Below are positions 9,077 to 16,744 of a stretch of 64,000 nucleotides of DNA, piece by piece. Made by a program: the position numbers and the translations under genes. The DNA comes from Streptomyces sp. NBC_01551 (GTDB taxonomy: Bacteria; Actinomycetota; Actinomycetes; Streptomycetales; Streptomycetaceae). Numbering within the stretch: position 1 is the stretch's first letter; each line of letters opens with the position of its first letter. The stretch covers positions 742,501-806,500 of the forward strand of contig NZ_JAPEPX010000001.1 in the NCBI RefSeq assembly GCF_026339935.1. The letters are read 5' to 3'. Under the pieces are notes generated by a model that was not told the DNA's origin, did not search any database, and was given only the letters and a program-made list of their open reading frames with translations.

Positions 9077-9445
9077 ATGACTTTCCGTTCGTACGAGGAA
9101 TTCTGGCCCTACTACGTCGCCATGCACTCCCGCGCCGCCACCCGCTGGATCCACCTCGCCGGCACGCTCACCGGCCTCGCCGTGACGGCCTACGGGCTGG
9201 CGCGCGGCCGCAAGCGCCATCTCGCCGCCCTGCCCCTCATCGGGTACGGGACCGCGTGGCCCGCGCACTTCCTGATCGAGGGGAACAATCCGGCCACCTT
9301 CGGGCATCCGGCGTGGTCGCTGCGCGGGGACGCGCAGATGATCCGGATGATGCTGGCGGGGCGGGACGCGGAGCTCTCCGTGATCGCGCAGAAGTGGCTC
9401 GCCGAGAACCCGTGCCAGGACTGCCCGCCCGTGGCAGACTCCTGA
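9077..9445 (+). CDS. DUF962 / Mpo1-like membrane protein
   Basis: This 122-residue protein starts FRSYEEFWPYYVAMHSRAATRWIHLAGT, typical of the DUF962 (YGL010w/Mpo1-like) family, and has two or so hydrophobic segments (residues ~25-40 and ~50-66). The yeast member is a 2-hydroxy fatty acid dioxygenase; whether bacterial members share that activity is uncertain. It lies 14 bp after the dipeptidase, probably cotranscribed. Confidence 0.8.
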   Translation: MTFRSYEEFWPYYVAMHSRAATRWIHLAGTLTGLAVTAYGLARGRKRHLAALPLIGYGTAWPAHFLIEGNNPATFGHPAWSLRGDAQMIRMMLAGRDAELSVIAQKWLAENPCQDCPPVADS

Positions 9446-9479
9446 CGATCCGTCAGATATCTGTCAGGGAGGGGTTCCC

Positions 9480-9950
9480 ATGGGACGCACACGCACCCCC
9501 GTCGTCAGCGGGTGGTTCACCGAGGACGCACCGGACGGCGGCGGCTTCCGGCTGCTCGGCACCCGGTGTTCCGCCTGTGGCGCGGTGTTCTTCCCGCGCG
9601 AGGACGCGTACTGCCGCAACCCGCACTGCCCGGGCGACGGCGGGCTCGCCGAGGTCGCGCTGTCCCCTCGCGGGCGGGTCTGGTCGTTCACCGACGGGCG
9701 CTACCGGCCGCCCGCCCCGTACGTGTCCGACCCGGACGTGCCCTGGGAGCCGTACACCCTGGTCGCGGTGGAGCTGGAGGCCGAGGGGATGGTGGTGCTC
9801 GGGCAGGCGGCGCCCGGGGTGGGTGTCGCCGATCTGGCCATCGGCATGGAGGTCGAGGTGGAGGGCGGCGTGCTCGACGAGAGCGCCGACACCACCTGGA
9901 CCACCTGGCGGTTCCGCCCCGTGGCGGCCGGCGGGGAGGCGCGGCCGTGA
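9480..9950 (+). CDS. Zinc-ribbon OB-fold protein (DUF35 family)
   Basis: A 156-residue protein with an N-terminal rubredoxin-like zinc ribbon (CSACG...CRNPHC) followed by an OB-fold. Such proteins are partners of thiolase-like enzymes and bind acyl-CoA, for example in steroid side-chain degradation. GGGAGGGG precedes the ATG. Its last codons overlap the start of the thiolase-like gene by 4 bp (GTGA), so the two are translationally coupled and probably form a complex. Confidence 0.85.
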   Translation: MGRTRTPVVSGWFTEDAPDGGGFRLLGTRCSACGAVFFPREDAYCRNPHCPGDGGLAEVALSPRGRVWSFTDGRYRPPAPYVSDPDVPWEPYTLVAVELEAEGMVVLGQAAPGVGVADLAIGMEVEVEGGVLDESADTTWTTWRFRPVAAGGEARP

Positions 9951-11137
9951 GCGCCGATGTCGCCGTCCTCGGGGCCGGCATGCACCCCTGGGGCAAATGG
10001 GGCCGGAGTTTCGTCACGTACGGGCGGGCCGCGGCCCGGGCCGCGCTCGCCGACGCGGGGCTCGACTGGAAGGACGTCGGATCCATCGTCGGGGCCGACA
10101 CGGTGCGCTCCGGCTACCCCGGCTACGTCGCCGGCGCCACCTTCGCCCAGGCGCTCGGCTGGCAGGGCGCACGGGTGACCAGCGTGTACGCGGCCTGCGC
10201 CTCGGGAGCCCAGGCGATCGGGGCGGCGCGGGCGCAGATCCTGGGCGGGCTGGCGGACGTCGTCCTGGTGGTGGGCGCGGACGCGGCGCCCAAGGGCTTC
10301 TTCGCCCCGGCGGGCGGGGACCGGCCGGACGACCCGGACTGGCTGCGGTTCCGCGTACTGGGGGCGACCAACCCGGCGTACTTCGCGCTGTACGCGCGGC
10401 GCCGGATGGCCCTGTACGGGGACACCGCCGAGGATTTCGCCCAGGTGAAGGTGAAGAACGCGGCGGCCGGGGCGCTCAACCCGAACGCCCGGTACCGCAA
10501 GGCGGTGACGGCCGAGGAGGTCGCGGCCTCTGGCGTGGTCGCCGACCCGCTGCGGCTGCTGGACATCTGCGCGACCTCCGACGGGGGCGCGGCCCTGGTG
10601 CTGACCAGCATGGACTTCGCCCGGGCCCGGGGCGTCAGCGATCCGGTGCGGATCCGGGCGGTCTCGACCGTCACGCCGACCTATCCGCGCACGGTGCTGG
10701 ACCTGCCGGACATCGCCACCGACTCGGTGACGGCGGTGCGCCCGGCGCCGGGCTCGTTCCGGGCGTCGATCGCGCGCGCCGCCTACGAGGAGGCCGGCCT
10801 CGGTCCCGAGGACCTGTCGCTCGCCGAGGTGTACGACCTGTCCACGGCCCTGGAGCTGGAGTGGTACGAGGACATCGGGCTGTGCGGTGAGGGCGAGGGG
10901 GCGAAGCTCGTACGGGACGGGGCGACCGCGTTGGGCGGGCGGGTCCCCGTCAACACCAGCGGCGGGCTGGCCTCGTTCGGGGAGGCGGTGCCGGCGCAGG
11001 CGATCGCCCAGGTGTGCGAGCTGACCTGGCAGTTGCGCGGCACGGCCGCGGAGCGCCAGGTTCCGGGGGCGCGGGTGGGGATCACCGCGAACCAGGGGCT
11101 GTTCGGGCACGGATCGGCGGTCATCGCGGTCCGCTAG
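9947..11137 (+). CDS. Thiolase-like lipid-transfer protein (SCP2-thiolase family)
   Basis: A 396-residue thiolase-fold protein. It has a nucleophilic Cys in VYAACASGAQ (residue ~84) and a C-terminal GLFGHGSAV, and it resembles the Ltp group that pairs with DUF35 proteins. In steroid degraders such pairs act as retro-aldolases or thiolases on CoA thioesters. No steroid-degradation genes are nearby, so the substrate is unknown. GTG start with GGGGAGG upstream, overlapping the DUF35 stop. Confidence 0.85.
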   Translation: MSADVAVLGAGMHPWGKWGRSFVTYGRAAARAALADAGLDWKDVGSIVGADTVRSGYPGYVAGATFAQALGWQGARVTSVYAACASGAQAIGAARAQILGGLADVVLVVGADAAPKGFFAPAGGDRPDDPDWLRFRVLGATNPAYFALYARRRMALYGDTAEDFAQVKVKNAAAGALNPNARYRKAVTAEEVAASGVVADPLRLLDICATSDGGAALVLTSMDFARARGVSDPVRIRAVSTVTPTYPRTVLDLPDIATDSVTAVRPAPGSFRASIARAAYEEAGLGPEDLSLAEVYDLSTALELEWYEDIGLCGEGEGAKLVRDGATALGGRVPVNTSGGLASFGEAVPAQAIAQVCELTWQLRGTAAERQVPGARVGITANQGLFGHGSAVIAVR

Positions 11138-11245
11138 CGGGCGCCGGGGAACCTCCTGTGCGAACGCTTGACGGCTCCTGGCGGCGGGTTCACACTCTCC
11201 CCACAGTCTCGCGCCGCGCAGGCCCCCCGGACCCCCGTGAGAGCC

Positions 11246-11281
11246 GCGGCCCGTACCCCAGTCGGCGGGGGTACGGGCCGC
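11246..11281. terminator. Terminator between convergent genes
   Basis: A 14-bp perfect stem (GCGGCCCGTACCCC and its complement) with an 8-nt loop lies between the thiolase-like gene and the convergent conservon. Confidence 0.75.
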
Positions 11282-11321
11282 CTCCACGTCCGGGCATGGC
11301 CGCGGACCGGCTCAGGCGACC

Positions 11322-11377
11322 GCCGTCAGGGGCCGGCCGTCAGGCGCCCGCCGTCAGGCGCCCGCCGTCAGGCTCTG
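11322..11377. repeat. 14-bp tandem repeat at the end of cvnD
   Basis: GCCGTCAGG recurs at 11322, 11336, 11350 and 11364, an exact 14-bp period. The stop codon of cvnD (11354-11356) lies inside the array, so repeat slippage would alter the protein's last residues. Confidence 0.85.
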
Positions 11378-11980
11378 CCGGCGTGCTCGGGCCAGCGACA
11401 TCGCGTGTTCCACGACTCCCACCAGCACGTCCTTGACGGACTCCCGGTCGCGCGCGTCGCACAGCAGCACCGGCACCTCGGGATCGAGGTCCAGCGCCTC
11501 CCGTACGGTCACCACCGGATGGCGCTCGGCGCCGTCGAAGCAGTTGACCGCGACCACGAACGGCAGTTCCCGCCGCTCGAAGTAGTCGATGGCGGCGAAG
11601 CAGTCGGCGAGGCGGCGGGTGTCGGCGAGGACGACCGCGCCGAGCGAGCCCTGGGACAGCTCGTCCCACAGGAACCAGAACCGGTCCTGGCCGGGCGTGC
11701 CGAACAGGTACAGCACCAGGTCCTCGCGCAGGGTGATGCGCCCGAAGTCCATGGCCACGGTCGTGGTGTTCTTGCCCTCCACTCCCCCGGTGTCGTCGAT
11801 TCCGACGCCGGGTTCCGAGAGCAGTTCCTCGGTCCGCAGCGGTCTGATCTCACTCACCGCACTGACCAGGGTGGTCTTGCCCACCCCGAAGCCGCCCGCG
11901 ACCAGGATCTTCAGGGTCAGCGGCTCGACCGGCGACACGGCATGCATCGCGCCGGTGCGGCTAGAGCGCCCGAAGGCCAT
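11354..11980 (-). CDS. cvnD: Conservon GTPase CvnD
   Basis: A 208-residue small GTPase of the streptomycete conservon type. The P-loop GGFGVGKTTL is at residues 29-38, the switch II-like LFGTPGQDRFW is near 90-100, and FVVAVNCFDGA marks the base-recognition region. Conservon GTPases are thought to work with CvnA-C at the membrane in a way compared to eukaryotic G-protein signalling. The start overlaps cvnC by 20 bp. No cvnE (cytochrome P450) follows, so this is a four-gene conservon. Confidence 0.93.
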   Translation of the reverse strand: MAFGRSSRTGAMHAVSPVEPLTLKILVAGGFGVGKTTLVSAVSEIRPLRTEELLSEPGVGIDDTGGVEGKNTTTVAMDFGRITLREDLVLYLFGTPGQDRFWFLWDELSQGSLGAVVLADTRRLADCFAAIDYFERRELPFVVAVNCFDGAERHPVVTVREALDLDPEVPVLLCDARDRESVKDVLVGVVEHAMSLARARRQSLTAGA

Positions 11981-12377
11981 CGATCACCTCACGCAGAATG
12001 GATTCGTCGGGCAGTTCGGCCGGTGGCACCGGCCGGGTCACATGGACCAGTTCCTCGTCGACCAGGTCGCCGATCAGGACACGGACCACCCCGATCGCCA
12101 AGTCGAGTTCGGCCGCGAGTTCCGCGACCGACTGGGGGTGCTCCCGGCACAGCCCGAGGATGTGGGCGTGTTCCGGGGACAGGGTCATGTCCCAGATCGG
12201 GTCGTCGGCCGCCGAGTCGGCGATGACGAGCGCAATCAGGTCGAGCCGGTGCTGGCCCGCGTGGCTGGTCCGGCCGCGGGTCATCGCGTACGGGCGGACC
12301 ACGGGGCCCGCCTCGTCGTCGAACCAGTGCGGGTGGGCGGGGGTGGTGGCGGGGTGGTCCTGGCCTGAATCGCTCAT
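11961..12377 (-). CDS. cvnC: Conservon protein CvnC (DUF742)
   Basis: A 138-residue DUF742 protein with a predicted winged-helix core (QSVAELAAELDLAIGVVRVLIGDLVDEELV). Members occur only with CvnA/B/D proteins; the molecular role is poorly known. It starts 10 bp after cvnB and overlaps cvnD. Confidence 0.92.
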   Translation of the reverse strand: MSDSGQDHPATTPAHPHWFDDEAGPVVRPYAMTRGRTSHAGQHRLDLIALVIADSAADDPIWDMTLSPEHAHILGLCREHPQSVAELAAELDLAIGVVRVLIGDLVDEELVHVTRPVPPAELPDESILREVIDGLRAL

Positions 12378-12387
12378 GCCGTCCGAC

Positions 12388-12825
12388 TCACCCTCCGGCT
12401 GGCAGCCCGGTCCGAGGGGCGGTCGCCAGGTGGTCGCCGACTCGCTTGACCATCAGGGTCATCTCGTACGCGACCTGGCCGACGTCGGAGTCGGCGTCGG
12501 AGAGCACGGCCAGGCAGCTGCCGTCGCCGGCCGCCATGACGAACAGGAACGCCTCGTCCAGCTCGACGACGGTCTGGCGGACCCGGCCGGACTCGAAGTG
12601 CCGGCCGACGCCCTTGGCCAGGCTGTGGAAACCGGAGGCCACGGCGGCCAGGTGCTCGCTGTCCTCCCGGGTCAGGTCCTTGGAGCTGCCGGTGGGCAGG
12701 CCGTCGCCGGAGAGGACGACCGCCTTGCGGATGCTGGCGACCTTGTCGACGAGTTCGTCGAGGAGCCAGTTGAGCGGGCCGGAGCCGCGGCCCCTGGTGT
12801 CGTTGCCGGTCTGCGGTGCGGTCAT
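12388..12825 (-). CDS. cvnB: Conservon roadblock/LC7 protein CvnB
   Basis: A 145-residue roadblock/LC7-domain protein (SIRKAVVLSGDGLPTG..., DEAFLFVMAAGDGSCLAVLSD). This fold regulates small GTPases, consistent with a role for the cognate CvnD. Its ATG overlaps the cvnA stop by 4 bp (ATGA). Confidence 0.93.
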   Translation of the reverse strand: MTAPQTGNDTRGRGSGPLNWLLDELVDKVASIRKAVVLSGDGLPTGSSKDLTREDSEHLAAVASGFHSLAKGVGRHFESGRVRQTVVELDEAFLFVMAAGDGSCLAVLSDADSDVGQVAYEMTLMVKRVGDHLATAPRTGLPAGG

Positions 12826-15764
12826 CGACCGTCCCCCTCGTTCTCGTTCTCGGTCGCGGGACCGGTGGCGGCGGACGTGCCCGCCCCCGTCTCCGACTGC
12901 TGCTGAGCGTTCTCCTGCTGTACCCGGCGCTGCTGCGCCGCGTACTCGGTGCGTCCGGCCGTCCAGCCTCGCTGGAGCGCGGACATGCGGTTGCGTACGT
13001 CCTCCGCGTCGCGTTCCTCCGGCCGCTCGGCGGCGGCTTCGGCGGACGCGGCGGCCGGGGCGTTCTTGAGCTGTGGGGCCAGGCTGGCCTGGCGGACCCG
13101 GCGGGGCAGCCCGCCGGGGCCGTGGGCGGGATTGGCACTGGTGGCCGGCGCGTCGGTCTCGGCGGGCGCCTGCCCGGGCCGCCGGACCATGGACACCGGG
13201 CGGGGATCCACCCGGCGGCCGTGCTCGGCGACCAGGGTCGGGGTCGGCCTGCGGCGCGGGAGCGGTACGGCGCCGGAGGCGCGGGGGCCGTCGGGGCGGA
13301 CCTTCTCGACCCGGGAGTGGTCGAGGCGGACCGGGCCGGTGGGGGGCAGCGGTTCCCGCTCGCGGTCGCGGTCGGGTTCGCGCTCGCCGAAGCGGTCGGC
13401 GCCGCCCCGGTCAGCGCCGCCCCGGTCGCCGGCGTGGCGGTCACCGGTGTGCCGGTCGACGGAGTTGCGGTCGGCGGTGTTGCGGTGGGCTCCGTTGCGG
13501 TCGCTCTTCCAGCCGCCGGCCCGCTGCGGGAGCCCCAGCAGGGAGCTGCGCGGGGTGCCGTTCGGCGGGGTCTCGTCGTCCAGGGTGGCCATGGGCGGGC
13601 GGCCGCCGACGCCGCTGAGCCCGGCGATCCCGGTGATGTCGTCGAGGATGTCGAGGTCGGCGAGGCCGACGGGGGCCTCGGTGGCGTCGATGCCCTCCAG
13701 TCCGAGGGCGCCGAGCGGGGCCTCCAACTCCACCGGGCCGCGCAGGGCCCCGGCGGGCAGCGGGCGGCCTGAGCGGGCACGGCCGGACTGGGCGCGCTCG
13801 ACGGCGGCCTGCGCGGGGCGCGGGGCGCGCTTGCCGTCGGTGAGCCGGATGCCGTTGCCATTGGTCTCGGGGGCGTCGGTGAGCAGGTCGGCCGGGAGGA
13901 AGACGACCGCGGTGGTGCCTCCGTAGGGGCTGTGCTGGAGCACAACCTTGACGCCGTGGCGCTGGGCGAGCCGGCTGACCACGAAGAGGCCCAGCCGGTC
14001 GGTGTCGGAGAGCTCGAACTCGGGGGTCTCGGCGAGCCGGAGGTTCGCGTCGAGCAGCGCCTCCGGGTTCATGCCGAGGCCGCGGTCGTGGATCTCCAGG
14101 GTGAAGCCGTTGGCCACGCGCTCGCCGTGGACGTGGACGGCGGTGTGCGGCGGGGAGAACACGGTGGCGTTCTCCAGGAGTTCGGCGACGAGGTGGGTGA
14201 CGTCGGCGACGGCCGGGCCCTCGATGCCCAGGCGCGGCAGGCGGCGCACCTCGATGCGCTCGTAGTCCTCGACCTCGGCGACGGCGGCGCGTACGACGTC
14301 CATCAGCTGGACGGGCTTGCGCCACTGGCGGGAGGGTGCGGCGCCGGAGAGGATCACCAGGCCCTCGGCGTGGCGGCGCATGCGGGTGGTCATGTGGTCG
14401 AGGCGGAACAGGTCGGCGAGTTCCTCGGTGTCCTCGGTGCGCCGTTCCATGGTGTCGAGGAGGGTCAGCTGGCGGTGCAGGAGCACCTGGTTGCGGCGGG
14501 CCAGGTTGACGAAGACCTCGGAGACGCCGCGGCGGAGCTCGGCCTGCTTGACGGCGGCCTCGACGGCGGCGCGCTGGAGGCTGTTGAGGGCGAGGGCGAC
14601 CTGGCCGACCTCGTCCTTCTCGAACTGCAGGCGGGGCGCCTCGGTTTCGACGTCCACGCTCTCGCCCGCGGCGAGGCGGCGCATGACGCTGGGCAGCCGG
14701 ACACCGGAAGCCTCGTGGGCGTCCTTGCGGAGCCGGGACAGGTCGCGGACGAGGTCGCGGCCGATGCGTACGGAGAGGACGACGGAGACGAGGAGGGCGA
14801 TGAAGCCGAGGACGCCGGCGATGGCGGCCTGGATCAGGACGTCCATGGCGGCGGGCTCGACGCGCTTCTGGTAGGCGTCACCGGCCGCGGTGCCCATGGT
14901 GGCGAGGTCGTCGAGGACCTTGGTGGCCGTCTCGTCCCACTGGGCGGCGGTGACGGCGCGCGGGGTCTTGGTGACCCCCGCGTTGATGAACCGTTCCTCC
15001 GCCTCGCGCAGGGCCCGGGTCTGGGCGCCCATCCAGTACGACTCGAAGCGGTCCCGGTCCTCGCTCGGCAGGATCGCCAGGTTGAACTCGTACAGCAGGC
15101 GGCGGTTGGCGGCGAAGTCGGAGACGTGCCGGATGTCGGCGGCGCCGACGTTGCGGGCGACGAGCGCCGAGGCGATGACGGCGTCCTCCCGGGAGAGCGT
15201 CTCGCGGGCGCGGGTGATGCCGACGAGGGCGCGGCCCTGCTTGTCCATCTCCACGTTCTCAAGGGCGTGGAGGTTGACCAGGAACTCGTAGCAGGGGTCG
15301 ATGAGTCGGCTGTAGAGCTCCAGGGCCTGGCTGGGATCGAGGCTGTTCTGGTCGACGGAGCGGCGCAGCGCGGAGATGCCGCGGAAGGCGTCGAGGATGG
15401 AGTCCAGCCGCTGGGCGGTGCTCTCGCTGAGCTCGTCGAGGACTTCGGGGTCCTTGGCGCTCGCGCTGATGCTCTCGACGGCGGCGTCGGTGGCGGCGCG
15501 GCTCTTGGCGAGTTCGGCGGTGGCGACGGAGGAGCGGGGGTCGCCGACGACGACGAGGGTCTGGCGGCGCTCCTTCTGGATGACGCGGACGACGTCCTCG
15601 ATGGGATAGCCGACCTTGTCTATGACGTAGGCCACGTCGAGGAGTTGGAGGGCCTGGCGGCCTGTGATGACTGTCGCGAACCCCCAGAGGGCGGTCAGGG
15701 AGACGAGCGGCACAAGGAGCAACGCCACGATCTTCCGGCGGATGGACTTCCCGCGAAAGCGCAT
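12822..15764 (-). CDS. cvnA: Conservon sensor kinase-like protein CvnA
   Basis: A 980-residue membrane protein. It has an N-terminal helix (residues ~13-35), a nitrate/nitrite-sensor-like extracellular domain, a second helix at about 310-335, a HAMP-like linker, and a histidine-kinase-like ATPase domain (LLENATVFSPP near residue 520, DRGLGMN near 565). The C-terminal ~300 residues are low complexity, with imperfect DR-rich repeats around 770-810. No partner response regulator is present. Start 15764 follows GGGGAGG; an upstream in-frame ATG at 15848 would add 28 atypical residues. Confidence 0.92.
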   Translation of the reverse strand: MRFRGKSIRRKIVALLLVPLVSLTALWGFATVITGRQALQLLDVAYVIDKVGYPIEDVVRVIQKERRQTLVVVGDPRSSVATAELAKSRAATDAAVESISASAKDPEVLDELSESTAQRLDSILDAFRGISALRRSVDQNSLDPSQALELYSRLIDPCYEFLVNLHALENVEMDKQGRALVGITRARETLSREDAVIASALVARNVGAADIRHVSDFAANRRLLYEFNLAILPSEDRDRFESYWMGAQTRALREAEERFINAGVTKTPRAVTAAQWDETATKVLDDLATMGTAAGDAYQKRVEPAAMDVLIQAAIAGVLGFIALLVSVVLSVRIGRDLVRDLSRLRKDAHEASGVRLPSVMRRLAAGESVDVETEAPRLQFEKDEVGQVALALNSLQRAAVEAAVKQAELRRGVSEVFVNLARRNQVLLHRQLTLLDTMERRTEDTEELADLFRLDHMTTRMRRHAEGLVILSGAAPSRQWRKPVQLMDVVRAAVAEVEDYERIEVRRLPRLGIEGPAVADVTHLVAELLENATVFSPPHTAVHVHGERVANGFTLEIHDRGLGMNPEALLDANLRLAETPEFELSDTDRLGLFVVSRLAQRHGVKVVLQHSPYGGTTAVVFLPADLLTDAPETNGNGIRLTDGKRAPRPAQAAVERAQSGRARSGRPLPAGALRGPVELEAPLGALGLEGIDATEAPVGLADLDILDDITGIAGLSGVGGRPPMATLDDETPPNGTPRSSLLGLPQRAGGWKSDRNGAHRNTADRNSVDRHTGDRHAGDRGGADRGGADRFGEREPDRDREREPLPPTGPVRLDHSRVEKVRPDGPRASGAVPLPRRRPTPTLVAEHGRRVDPRPVSMVRRPGQAPAETDAPATSANPAHGPGGLPRRVRQASLAPQLKNAPAAASAEAAAERPEERDAEDVRNRMSALQRGWTAGRTEYAAQQRRVQQENAQQQSETGAGTSAATGPATENENEGDGR

Positions 15765-15911
15765 GGCCTCCCCAGCCTCCCCCAGCTCAACCCCATTGGC
15801 GGGGGTCGGTGTTCCGTCATTTAAACGGCGTGAGCCTACTACTGCCACCGTGCGGCTTCGAAGGCGTGTCCGGACGTTTTCGGCCGGATGCGTTGGCGGA
15901 GATCACTAGTT

Positions 15912-15938
15912 GTCCGCTCATTCCGGGCGTGAGCGGAC
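15912..15938. other. Inverted repeat in the cvnA upstream region
   Basis: A perfect 9-bp inverted repeat (GTCCGCTCA / TGAGCGGAC) with a 9-nt spacer in the 350-bp gap between divergent cvnA and a small membrane protein gene. It could be an operator or an RNA hairpin. I see nothing else definite in 15765-16115. Confidence 0.5.
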
Positions 15939-16115
15939 CGATATGTGGCAGATGACACTTGGTGGGGCGTCAGTTCCCGCTACGTGATGGATGGCTGGAA
16001 TTCTTCGTTCCGCGTTGTTCAAGCGCGGGGAAGGTGTCCGGCATCCGGGAATCTCTCGGCCGTCCCGAACGTCTTTCCAGGTATGGGCGGCCGCGTGGAG
16101 GGGAGTGAGCGGACC

Positions 16116-16586
16116 ATGCGGATGTACGAGGACGGCGGCGCGGGTGGCGCCGGGCGGTCCCTGTGGGTGGAGGAGGAGGCTCCGCGGCGCAGGCTGCCCG
16201 ACCCGGTGCGGACCTCGGCGGTGCGGGCGGTGCTGATCGTGGCCGTCACGCTGACGGAGGCGACGATCACCTTCTTCCTGATGATCACCGGCTCCTGGCT
16301 GGCGCTGCCGATGGCGCTCGGCGCGATAGCCGGGACCGTCGTGGCCACATGGGGGGTGCTGGACGTGCTGATCACCCGGCAGATGTGGAACCAGCGGTAC
16401 GGGGTGGTGTCGCAGCCGAGCAGTACGGCGCGGGCCCGGCGCCGCGAGGCCCGGACGGGGGCTCCGTCCGCGCAGGGCGGCCGAATACGGGCGCAGCAGG
16501 GCGATACGGCGGCCGGTGGACGCGTCGCCGCCTGGCATGCGCCGGCCGGTGACCGGCGGTACCAGACGGGCGCCGGTCGGGGCTGA
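16116..16586 (+). CDS. Conserved small membrane protein
   Basis: A 156-residue protein with an acidic, Gly-rich N-terminus, two adjacent transmembrane helices (about residues 38-55 and 60-82: VLIVAVTLTEATITFF and LALPMALGAIAGTVVATWGVL) and a basic, disordered C-terminal tail. Family not recognised. Start 16116 is preferred because GGAGGGGAG lies about 10 bases upstream; ATG 16083 is an alternative. Confidence 0.7.
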   Translation: MRMYEDGGAGGAGRSLWVEEEAPRRRLPDPVRTSAVRAVLIVAVTLTEATITFFLMITGSWLALPMALGAIAGTVVATWGVLDVLITRQMWNQRYGVVSQPSSTARARRREARTGAPSAQGGRIRAQQGDTAAGGRVAAWHAPAGDRRYQTGAGRG

Positions 16587-16744
16587 CGGCGGGGCCTTGC
16601 CGGGTTGGCCCGGGGCCGGGCCGGATCCCGGGGCCTGGGCAGGGCATGTCCGGCATGCCCCCGACCAGGCAACCGGGTCGGCGGGGGCCTGGGCGGCGTG
16701 CACTGGTCGGGGTGCCCTGGGCGGGCGCCGGCCGGGCGCCCGGG

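Noticed and set aside
13932..15824. Long plus-strand open frame across cvnA
   Set aside because: Val/Gly/Ala-rich shadow; the minus strand encodes the conservon kinase with recognisable domains.
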